Shown here piece after piece: positions 34,016 through 43,792 of a DNA stretch of 64,000 nucleotides. The translations under genes were made by a program, and so were the position numbers. The stretch covers positions 370,954,166 through 371,018,165 of the forward strand of contig NC_080672.1 in NCBI RefSeq assembly GCF_030247195.1. Direction: 5' to 3'. The stretch is from Topomyia yanbarensis. Its lineage: Eukaryota; Arthropoda; Insecta; Diptera; Culicidae. How positions within the stretch are numbered: position 1 is the first letter of the stretch; each line of letters opens with the position of its first letter. Below the pieces are notes generated by a model. The model saw only the letters and a list, made by a program, of their open reading frames with translations. It was not told where the DNA came from and ran no database searches.

Positions 34016-34499
34016 TCGATTTTACGGATTAATCAACCTGCGTTCGTCTGCCCGATTAAGTCAACGTAATTGTAAACTTATAAGATACAATGTATAACTG
34101 AATGTATCACAGATTGCGTATGTGTTTTCAAGTTATTGAGCTTTAACCGTTCAATCTTTTTGCATTTTGAAAATTTTATAGTTTTGAAATGATTACTCGA
34201 CAAAGCGATCCAGTCGAGCAGATAAAAGTCTTGCCCTACTCAATAGGTCTGCCCTAAATGAATAGATTCAAATATTCAAGCCACCCATAAATTTTAAAAC
34301 AAATATTCATGCGGAATTTGGGCCAATTCGGATGTTCCGGATCATGACTGAATGCACTTTAGGTTGCTTGATCTTGGGCCGCCAGTTGCAATGTATTTTT
34401 TTTTTTACGGTAGACGTCTGCGCATTTTTCTGAATTGAATACAATCAGCGAATGCGAAAACTGCCCCAAAATTGATGGCCTCTTCTAGGTTCTGTGCTT

Positions 34500-34738
34500 A
34501 ACATTTTTTTCTAGCCCATCACCCATTCGGACTATTGACCCATTCGTCCTAATAACCCATTCGGTTTAATGACCGATTCGGCCTAATTACCCATTCGGAC
34601 TAATGACCCATCTGGATTAATGACCCCTTTGGGCCTAATGACCCGTTCGGTCTAAGAACGCATTCGGCTTAATGACCGATTCGTCCTAATGACTCATTCG
34701 GTCTAATGACTCATTCGGTCTAATGACTAATTCGGCCC
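34500..34738 (+). repeat. 17-bp minisatellite array
   Basis: About 14 tandem units of consensus cattcggcctaatgacc with frequent point changes (for example cattcgtcctaataacc, cattcggactaatgacc). Spacing stays at 16-17 bp. Confidence 0.9.
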
Positions 34739-34889
34739 TTCATTTCCATTATTTTTTACCGCTCGACGCACGATTGTCACAATATCTAACGTTTTCTCTA
34801 GTATATTGTAGCATACGAGGCGTACGTCCACGTAATCTTTACTGAATGAATGTCTAATTAATGTGTTATTTTTCTTTTAGTGTTTCTTT
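34739..34889. other. No recognised feature
   Basis: Short spacer. No repeat or coding signature was seen. Confidence 0.35.
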
Positions 34890-35115
34890 ATCGGCAACAC
34901 TCAAGAGCACACTGGGAAATGCAAAAGACAACATGGCTACAGAAATGCATTAGTACCTTCGAAATTGCAAACGCGCTAGCATACGCGATATACAAAAGCC
35001 CGCACGATAAAAATAACACGCACAACAACATACCAACGCTTGAGCCTTTCCCGATAATACAAACCCGGTCGCAAACGCGATCATTGACACATACTTACGT
35101 CAACGTAATAACACT
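34890..35115 (+). repeat. Dispersed cacgcgaagtcac repeat family, copy A
   Basis: Contains acgcgctagcatacgcga, ccaacgcttgagcctttccc gataata, and cttacgtcaacgtaa, wording shared with 35800-35960, 50240-50960 and 51840-52030. Confidence 0.5.
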
Positions 35116-35665
35116 TAGGCATTTAGAAAAGCGGGCTCAAGCTTCAACTCTAAAATACGGAACGTATTTTTACAATAACATGTTAATCAGTTTTTTTGTT
35201 GCAAAAATCGAACTTTTAGCTTCAAAGTGCTACAAAAAATTTAAAATTTCGATCATAAATACAAGATCCTGTAGTTATCTGAGGACTGATGTGAAGAATA
35301 ACTGCCAAATTTCAAAAAGATTAGTCTAGTCGGTTTGGGGTTATGATGTATACCACAAAACAAGTTTTCGACAAGGCGCCTCCGGAGATTCACTGTCACT
35401 CGCTCAGTATTCAGAATTTTGCAATGGAATTGTGAGGAAATATTGTTCAATTGTCGTCCCACGGTCCTTGAAGCCTAGGTCTATGCCTTGAGTTGGGCCA
35501 TTTAAAAGAGATATGCTCAAATACTCTAGTCAACAAGTTTCAGGGCGACATATGCCATATGAACTCCAGTGATATGTGGGAACTCATTCTCTTCGAGCAT
35601 CTGAACTGTACCTTCAAAATGAAACATCAAACTCGTGGTCTGCGCAAATATCCAAGAACACACTT
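35116..35665. other. No recognised feature
   Basis: No element ends or coding signal were recognised between the repeat copy and the MITE. Confidence 0.35.
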
Positions 35666-35762
35666 CCCTAGTAACAATTGAGGTTTTATAATAGTTTTAC
35701 AGCCAATCATAAAACTTAGATTGGACTTGTAGCGTGCTATAAAACTTCAGTTGTTACTTGGG
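35666..35762. mobile_element. 97-bp MITE, cc(c)tagtaacaattgagg family
   Basis: Ends ccctagtaacaattgaggtt then ttata and the inverse tataaaacttcagttgttac then ttggg. tt lies on both sides. A right-half copy lies at 17566-17620. Confidence 0.75.
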
Positions 35763-35799
35763 TTGACTATGAAAATGGTCACACGGTTGTATAATCGCA

Positions 35800-35960
35800 T
35801 TTATACACGCGAAGTTTCTTATAAGCTAGCACACGCGACATCCAAACGCCCACGCAATCAAGCACACCTACGCCTTTGATCTTGCAAACATGAAAATGCC
35901 CCGGTGATTATGAGAACATTTTAGTTCTTATAAATTTATGAAAAAGGTGCCAAAAGCGGA
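35800..35960 (+). repeat. Dispersed cacgcgaagtcac repeat family, copy B
   Basis: tatacacgcgaagtttctta, agctagcacacgcgacatcc, then aaacgcccacgc. Close in order to 50620-50720. Confidence 0.5.
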
Positions 35961-36314
35961 CATACAATCGCTTGTTTCCACGCGATTATGATTTTTTTTA
36001 TACATTCAGCCTCCACAGCTGAACCATACACTCGATATCACAACCAGAACCACGGCCCGCTGCAATTGACTTCAAATTCTCTAGAATTCGTTCGTTCGTG
36101 CGAGAAGTGGCGCGGTGGTTGAAAGTTCCCCTTCTATCTAGAGGATAATGCAGTTCAGGTACGACTTCATATCCCCTACACCTGATGTCGAAATTCATAG
36201 CTATCTTTGCACATCATATCTCAATGAGTTTTGAAAGATTGAAATCTTTTTTAGAGAGTTATGCAGGTTTAGCTGAAAACCTGGTCAAGTCTCCCCATCA
36301 TACCAATTCCCCTA
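35961..36314. other. No recognised feature
   Basis: Contains the minus-strand 66-codon frame 35998-36198, which has no recognised similarity. Confidence 0.35.
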
Positions 36315-36430
36315 CATGATTATTTATGCCTAACGTCCGTTATGCCGATCGCCCATTATACCTAACGTCCTAATGTCTATCTTCCATTATCCCTAACACC
36401 TAACGTATTTATTCATAATGGTTTACACCC
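36315..36430 (+). repeat. 17-bp minisatellite (cattatgcctaacgtcc type), short array
   Basis: About six units between the borders acatgattatttatgcc and gtatttattcataatggttt then acaccc. The same borders enclose the longer array at 43512-43712. Confidence 0.75.
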
Positions 36431-36704
36431 AGAAAGCAAAACATCCACATTAACCAAATTTCATCACCCAAAGTCGAAAAATATTGTCCAACCTGCAATG
36501 ACTGTTAAATCATTGACAGACATTGAATCGTCAAGGACTACACGCAATACACGTAGTAATAATCAGTACCATCAAAAACAGTAAATCCTAGAAGCATATC
36601 GAAACACTCGGACATGATTTTCAAGATGGTAGTTGCGATGATAGTATGGATGAAAGCAACAATCAAGAAAGCAGATCGATTGATTTTTAGGCGTTTTAAG
36701 GTGA
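36431..36704. other. No recognised feature
   Basis: Unremarkable spacer before the 1.8-kb foldback. Confidence 0.35.
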
Positions 36705-37047
36705 TACACCCAGGCTTTTTACGCGGTTTTTTGGAGGTTTTTTTTCGAGGTTTTTTTTGGAGGTTTTTTTACGCGGATTTTCCAATGAACGCGGTTTTTA
36801 CAAAAATATTCTAAGTCCTTTTGAACGCAAAAGACTTAGATTTTTTTCTGAAAAAACTTCTTTCAGAGTCCTTTTAAATGCAAAGAACTTAGAAGAATTT
36901 TGACAGTTTTTATTTTGCGCGGATTTCGCAATCTACACGGTTTTTGCAACAAAATATTCTAAGTCCTTTGAATACAAAAGACCAAAAAAAATTTCGGAAT
37001 GATGGATGAGACAGGTCTAGAAGACTCGTTATGGCCCGCACCCGAAC

Positions 37048-37640
37048 AATATGGGTATTTTCGGAATGGTCGTGAAGAGTGGGTGCCAGAAATTGATTTT
37101 TGGCGCCATTTTGAAATCCAAGATGGCGACTTCCGGTTTAGCGAAATTCGCTATAACCCAATCAATATGGATATTTTCGGAATGGACGTGAAGAGTAGCT
37201 GCCAGAAAATGATTTTTGGCGCCATTTTGAAATCCAAGATGGCGACTTCCGGTTTAGCGAAATTCGTTATAACACAATCAATATGGATATTTTCGGAAGG
37301 GTCTTGAAGAGTAAGTGCCAAAAATTGATTTTGACGCTATTTTGAAATCCAATATGGCGGCTTTCGGTTTAGCGAAATTTACTATAACCTAATAAATATG
37401 GGTATTTTCGGAATGGTCTTGACGAGTACGAGACATAAGTCGATGTTTGACGCCATGTGAATTCCAAGATGGCTACTTCCAGGTTAGCCACATTCGCTGT
37501 AACCCCGCAAATATGGGTATTTTCGGAATGATCCTAACGAGTAGGTTCCAAAAAATGATTTTTGACGCCAGTATGAAATCCAAGATGGCTATTTTCGGTT
37601 TAGCGAAATACGCTATAATCCAATCAATATGTGTATTACT
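37048..37640 (+). repeat. 116-bp tandem repeat, direct half
   Basis: Unit starts (aatatgg-tattttcgga) at 37048, 37164, 37280, 37395, 37510 and 37626. Each unit carries ttttggcgccattttgaaat, ccaagatggcgacttccggt and ttagcgaaattcgctataac with changes. Confidence 0.85.
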
Positions 37641-37779
37641 GGAAGTTGAACACTTAAAATATTTTGCATTTCGCTTAGATCTTACACTTGAGGATGTTTT
37701 GGATGATCGCCCATATTTTTTATGCGTGAATTTCGGTGTCGCCATCTAGAATTTCAAAATGACATCAAACATCGACATT

Positions 37780-38190
37780 TGTCTGTTACTCGTCAAAACC
37801 ATTCCGAAAATACTCATATTTATTGAGTTGTAGAGAATCTTGCTAAGCCGGAAGTCGCCATTTTGGATTTCAAAATAGCGTCAAACATGAATTTCTAGCA
37901 CCTACTCGTCAAGGCCATTCCGAAAATACCGAAAATATGATTGGGTTATAGAGAATTTCACTGAACCGGAAGTCGCTATCTTGGATTTTAAAATGGCGCC
38001 AAAAATCAATTTCTGGCACCTACCTATCAAGACCATTCCGAAAATTTCCATATTAATTGGGTTATAACGATTTTCGCCAAACCGGAAGTCGCCATCTTGA
38101 ATTTTAAAATGGCGTCAAAATCAATTTCTGGCACCTACTCTTCAAGACCATTCCGAAAATACCCATATTGTTGAGATGCGGGCCATAAGG
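37780..38190 (-). repeat. 116-bp tandem repeat, inverted half
   Basis: The same unit in inverse orientation, with attccgaaaata starts at 37801, 37917, 38035 and 38150. Together with the direct half it makes a palindromic array around a roughly 140-bp spacer. Confidence 0.85.
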
Positions 38191-38545
38191 AGTCTTTCAG
38201 ATCCGTCTCTTCCATCATTCTTCTAAGTCTTTTGCATTTAAAAGAACTTAGAATATTTATTGCAAAAACGGTGTTGATTGCGAAATCCGCGCAAAATAAA
38301 AACTGCCAAAATTCTTCTAAGTCTTTTGCATTTAAAAAGACTTAGAATATTTTTGCTAAATCCGCGTTAATTGCGAAATCCGTGCAAAAAAAACTTCCAA
38401 AAATATTCTAAGTCTTTTGCTGAGGGTTTTTTTACGCGGATTTTTGAATTAACGCGGTTTTTTTACGTGGATTTTCCAATTGCCGCGATTTTTACGTACT
38501 TTTTTACGCGGTACATATCCCCTGCGTAAAAAAAACCTGGGTGTA

Positions 38546-39840
38546 CTAAAAATTTTCCACCTCCGCTGGAAAGCATGTTGTAAATATTTTAGACACACGG
38601 CTCCGTTAAGCTCACGCATGAAGTAATGTTAAACGAACTATGAAAAAAATGTTCGTTTAATTCTTATGTGTTCATATCTTTCAAATTTGGACATTCTATG
38701 TCTGAGATACTTCATAAAAATATGCACGAGAATTTTTTGTCGTGGTTTCTAATAGACATAAAATTCATTTGTCATTCTTACATTGCTCTCAATCATTCCA
38801 ATTTGCTGAATGTGCTTCATTTTGCACTGTACTTACTAAGATCAAGATCGTGTATGTTGATGAATCTTTTCTCTATTGCATCTCATCGTTCATCACAAGA
38901 TACTATTGCGCTAAAACAACCAACGTGATCTACGAGCATCAGATAACAACCCATCAATATAATAAAATATTGTCAATTCATCACTTGAAAATAATGCTTC
39001 GAATGGTACAAAGTTTGTTCAGTGATTATCACTTCTTTTGATAAATATTGAGATAAAAGATTTTTTCATTGTATTATAGAACATTCATGTAGGCAACGAT
39101 CAGGGTTTGAGTTTTAAGCGTTTGTGATTTAAAATAGCAGATTTATCACATACTGCGAGTCTGCAAATATATTTTCACTGTAACCCGTTCTCATTTTTGT
39201 GGAAAGATTCATCATCTTTTCAATGCAAGCATCTCCTTGTGCCTACCCAGCGGAATCGAGATAAATATAACGCGATGTTAGCGTTGAAATATTTTTCTTC
39301 AAAAAGCAGGAGCTTTTCCTAACCATCAGTTGCTTTCCATTCCGTATTTATTTACTTAGATATTTAATGACTTGACATGTTCAGAACTGTTCTAAGACTT
39401 AAGAAACATTAACTTTGATCCTTATATCTTAACAAATTATGTTAACCGAACCATCTTCCCCTGCTTTGTGTATATATTTCAAACTCCGGTCCTCGGTAAA
39501 GCCCACAAATAATCACCACCCAGATTGAGCTGGCAATGTTGGCGCTTTTGCCAGCCGATGACGAGGCGAACGAGTCATTCCTTGGCTCCCATCAAGTGTC
39601 AAATTTACCCTCGGGCACAAAATTAGTCTGCGTCATCGTCGTATGCCGACTGTTCGTTGAAAGTGATGCCGAAATGGATGGGAATTAATTTCTGCTTTTG
39701 CGCTTTGCGGAAGATAATTGAGGTTCGGTATGATGTGTTTTCATGTGTTGTTGAAAGTGAGTTGTCAGGAAATCGCAGTGTGAGATTGATAAAAGTAGTT
39801 AAATTTCTTAAAGTTGAGTAGATAAATGTTCGATGCGGGA
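38546..39840. other. Unrecognised, partly single-copy-looking
   Basis: No element ends were found. 39470-39720 is less AT-rich than its surroundings and lacks repeats; it could be conserved non-coding sequence, but no exon is supported. Confidence 0.3.
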
Positions 39841-40215
39841 GGAAAATATTAACACATATTGACTAAATCGAGGAATCTGGGTGGGACTTCATCTCATCAG
39901 TATGTGGCACTGGCTTAGTACCATATGGACATTGAACATAAAAAATATAATAATTGTTGTATTCAGAACTAAACTATTGGTCCGTAGAGGCGTCCGAAAC
40001 ATATATAAGTTTTGTTTGCTGATGAGAAACATAGTGCAATCTAAGCGTAGTTTTGGTTATGTTATATTTTTCTCCCTGAGGAGAAAATTGGATTAAACAA
40101 TTTTGTGCATGGAGTACACAATACCTAACCTTAGTAAGCCAAAAAAATTCGTTTCGACTTTATCTCATCAGTATCTCACTCTGATTTGATACACGTTACC
40201 GTCTCAGCCAGAATT
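39841..40215. repeat. Remnants related to the ctcatcag MITE family
   Basis: cttcatctcatcagtatgtg (39887) and gtttcgactttatctcatca then g (40152) recall the ends of the elements at 16836 and 31424. Between them ggagaaaattggattaaac then aattttgtgca resembles 44395-44430. Confidence 0.4.
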
Positions 40216-40244
40216 TGTTGGCATGCGATTTAATTTAAAACTAC

Positions 40245-40280
40245 TCGACGTTTCGGCTGTTGTTGTGGCTATTTTCAAGA
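40245..40280 (-). repeat. cgaaacgtcg motif, minus strand
   Basis: The minus strand reads cttgaaaatagccacaacaa then cagccgaaacgtcga. It shares its borders (cttgaaaa and ccgaaacgtcg) with the cores at 32066-32098 and 54102-54135, but its inner part does not form the same stem. Confidence 0.5.
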
Positions 40281-41982
40281 TTCAGCATGTCCCTACAAAA
40301 ACCCCTATCCCTAACGGCAATAATATGAAACCAGAAATAAAACAACCAACCAGATGCAATCGCTAGTATAAAATCAAACCTTTCGGAACTGTGACTTTCA
40401 GGCAAGTCTTGAATATCCTGAACATTGGCATCCCCACACGCACCACCCTCTCTCTCTCGGAATAGGAACCACTTTGACCGTAACGATTCTCCATGATTTA
40501 CGGCCATCGATAAGACCGAAGCACCTTACGCGCCCTCGCTTCGATATGGCCATTTTACGGTCGGTGTAATTGAACGAAAATGGACGTGAGAGTACAGCTA
40601 GTGCGCGTGGATGTGTGTTTGGTCAGTGTGAAAAGTGCTCAAATGGATACGTCTTGTTCGTTAGTATTGTCGTTCTCCCGCATCTGAATACATATTGACA
40701 TTTAGCAGCTCGACTATGTCGTCGTCGTATTGCTCTGGATGAGTCAGGGTTTTCATTACCGGTTTTTCCGTAGCAGCATAGATTATCGGGAAAAGATTTG
40801 ATTTATGTTTCTAACCCACCATTATTGGAGGCATGTCTGTTGTGATGTGTCTTTATTATTTTCACGCCCGAAACCATCCCGATAAGAATCATTATCAATA
40901 ATGTAACAAGTATCTGCTCAAGTATCAAGAGTACGTACAATATGAGTACCGGGAAATCACACCTTCGTGGATTCTAGCAACTGTCTCTAGCAATTAACGC
41001 CAGAGATTTCTGTTACGCGTGAATACGCCCCAATAATTGTTCTATCGTGACGCATCATGACGTATGACTCTCCATATGGATCTACTCGGAATGATGATGA
41101 GCGTTGTGGCATGCGACATATCGTATAATCAGTTCCATGAACCGACCTCGATTGACTAACCCTGCCACTATAGCCGATCCATCTCGTCTACCGGACACTT
41201 ACGTAACGCTGCACGTGGAACGAGCCGCCACTGCCAGAAACTATATGTATGCTCAGCAGCCAACCCCTCTCGCATAACTCTTTGCTGCATCCGGGATGAA
41301 CCATCCGCACATCAGCATGTGCACCGCAAGACGAATTGGATGTGTTTAGTCATGATATGAGAGATGACAATGTTCACTTCGTGCAAATTGAATCCATGGG
41401 TGTCCCCATCGCATGGAAAATTTACGATACACAATTCAATAGGGGAGAGGGGTGGGTTGCGGGCCGGAAGAAGAGAGAGAGATATATAGGACAAATATTG
41501 TCGCTTTCCATCTATTCTATACTCCATAGCGCTGATACGTACATCCTCCTCCGCAGGACGCGCGAATGATCCTTGCGAAACGGATGAGAAATCAAACACG
41601 AAATGTAATTTATTATATCCAATTGTTCCTCAATGACATCATACAAGTGTCATATATTGTTTCAGCCAAACCGAATAAGCGGGTTGTTTTTCACGTATCA
41701 TGTGTGCGAGGAGACGGGTCGAAGAATGTTGGTTGGAGTTTCTGAGGGGGGGTTTGGGGAATGGGGGTATGAGACGAAAAAGCGGGTGTTTATGATGTTT
41801 TCTCCCCCTGGCGTATGGGCTGGAAATAACCACATCCAAAGCACGGAACTGATCACATATTTTGGGAAGAGTTTTTAGAGTTGAAAAGTTTATCATTGGC
41901 GTTAATGGGTTTGAAAATTCCTGGATAGAATGCAGTTTTTTCCCAAAAGTAAAAAAAATGTTGCCCAAATTTTGCGCGTAAG
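40281..41982. other. Unrecognised, single-copy-looking sequence
   Basis: Lower AT content than its neighbours and free of recognised repeats. Frames up to 134 codons (41639-42043 minus, 41312-41599 minus) show no domain. It is a candidate for regulatory or intronic DNA of a nearby gene. Confidence 0.3.
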
Positions 41983-42214
41983 TTTGGTTTTTAGTGTTTC
42001 GGCTCGTCAGTAACACCCGTTGAAGCCCATTAGAAAAGTCCAAACCGAGACATCACTCGGACCAAGCCAGTTGTTTAGGCGCTCACACAAGACGTGTGGC
42101 TTTTTGGATTTAGTGTCTAACTGGCGCCAATTTGGTGCTGGTTTGAACTCATCTAATGGGCTCTAAGTTGGTGTCAATTACTAACGAGAAGAATCCAAAA
42201 CACTAAAAACCAAA
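41983..42214. mobile_element. 232-bp MITE, tttggtttttagtgttt family
   Basis: Ends tttggtttttagtgtttcgg then ctcgtcagtaacacc, inverse-repeated on the right with a small indel. An internal agcccattag/ctaatgggct pair extends the hairpin. Confidence 0.75.
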
Positions 42215-42691
42215 TATGACCGGATAAATTTTTTTTAACGAATTTCAATCACAATCTGAATTACAACCCACAGTGCCAATCATTGAATTGTATAATATGG
42301 AAGATAATCAATATTGAAGCAGCAATAGTCATATAATCGTTGAATGAATCATAAAATTCATCATTCTTTCTTTCATGAGCTGTTCTTAACGGCATATATT
42401 TTCTACTTGGACATATATATTTTCACCTAAGCATGTATGTAAGAACTAATCTAGGTTAATGTGCATTATTCCTACCTTAAGACAAATGAGATTGATTTTA
42501 AACGAGTTTTTTAAACCTATTTTAGTAATATCCATTTATCGGTTGTACATCGAGAAATTAACGCTAGCTGAATTTCCGCATGTCTAGCATTTGGTCGGCT
42601 TCCTTTATTTAAGCAAAAAATTCTTCAAATATATACGACGAATTTCACGCCAACTCGAACAAATGTTGGCAGCACCCTCTCAAATTTTTAA
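42215..42691. other. No recognised feature
   Basis: AT-rich spacer without a recognised signature. Confidence 0.35.
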
Positions 42692-43386
42692 GAAACTTTC
42701 TGTACATGAGAACTTTGTCACAAAAAGCCACGTTGCATACTTTGTTTTTCCAAAAATGATCTAGATTGTCTTTTGAACAGGGCCAAACTTTTTTTTCCAA
42801 TTTTTTTTCAAATGGCTATGGTCTAAAAATGAGACATCCTACAAAAAAATGTAGGAGTTATTTTCACAAAATTAGTCAAATTTTTGAATAAAAATATTGA
42901 AATAATTCTTCATTGACTCCTACACTGAAAAAAAATCTATTTTAAAAATTTATAGTCGACTTACAAAAAACCCTATTTTTGATTTGGATGAAAATATACT
43001 GTAGAAAAAAATTCTGTTTGGACAAGGAAAACTTTTTTTTAAATAACTTTTTTTCCTTGAAAATGCCGAACTTAAATTTTTGACGGTAGGTAGGGAACAT
43101 AATTATCTATCTTGGAACGAAATTTTATCCAAATTGTAAATCGACTTTAAATTTTTAAAATCGATTTTTTTCAGTGTAGGAGTCAATGAAGAATTTTTTC
43201 AATATTTTTATTCAAAAATTTTACTAATTTTGTGAAAATCACTCCTACAACATTTTTTGTAGGATTTGGTATTTTTAGACTACAGCCATTTGAAAAAAAT
43301 TGGTAAAAAAGTTTGGCCCTTTTCAAAAGACAGTCAAGATCATTTTTGGAAAAACATAGTATGTAAAGTTGTTTGCAGAAAGTTTC
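42692..43386. mobile_element. 0.7-kb foldback element
   Basis: Arms 42692-42965 and 43128-43386 are inverse repeats that share gtttttccaaaaatgatct, gggccaaacttttt, caaatggct, tcctacaaaaaa, attcttcattgactcctaca then ctgaaaaaaa. No target duplication was identified. The loop of about 160 bp is unrecognised. Confidence 0.8.
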
Positions 43387-43511
43387 ATTAAAATACAGCA
43401 GCATAAAATGTTGATCGAGCTTCCAGAGTAATTCTACAATATTAAAAAAAAATAAAACGTTCACACTCTTACTACCCGAGGTCATCACAGCCAAAAATGA
43501 GCTCCTTGAAG

Positions 43512-43712
43512 TGATACTTCAACATGATAATTTATGCCTAACGTCCATAATGTCAATCGTGCATTATGACTAACCTCCATTATGCCTAACTTTTATTATG
43601 CTTAACGTCCATTATGCTTAGCATCTTTATGCTTATCGTCCATTATGCCTGATGTACGTATACCAAACGTCCGTATTCCTAACGTATTTATGTCTAATGG
43701 GGTACACCCCGT
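43512..43712 (+). repeat. 17-bp minisatellite (cattatgcctaacgtcc type), long array
   Basis: About eleven diverged units between acatgataatttatgcc and gtatttatgtctaatgggg then tacaccc, the same borders as at 36315-36430 but with more units inside. Confidence 0.85.
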
Positions 43713-43792
43713 GTAGCACTATAACCACATATAACCCGGTTTTGCCAGGTCTGGCTGACCCGAATCTGTCGTGAGCCAAAAATTTGCTATTA

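Larger units (their letters stand above)
36707..38543. mobile_element. 1.8-kb foldback with tandem arms, cacccaggttttttacgcgg family
   Basis: Ends cacccaggctttttacgcgg and inverse, with TA directly outside (36705-36706 and 38544-38545). The arms contain acgcggatttttcaa, aaaatattctaagtcctttt and aattttgacagttttt in inverse order, then 116-bp tandem units. There is no transposase, and the 102-codon frame at 36999 is repeat-derived. TA flanks suggest Tc1/mariner-type movement. Confidence 0.8.

Noticed and set aside
34500..34738. CRISPR-like array
   Set aside because: Units are contiguous 17-mers without unique spacers, in a eukaryotic context.
36999..37307. 102-codon frame with repeated WIFSE/DIFGM wording
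   Set aside because: Its periodicity equals the 116-bp tandem unit, and the frame breaks in other units.
40245..40280. Third full hammerhead-like core
   Set aside because: Only the border motifs match; the inner bases (agcc and agcc) are not complementary, so the stem does not form.
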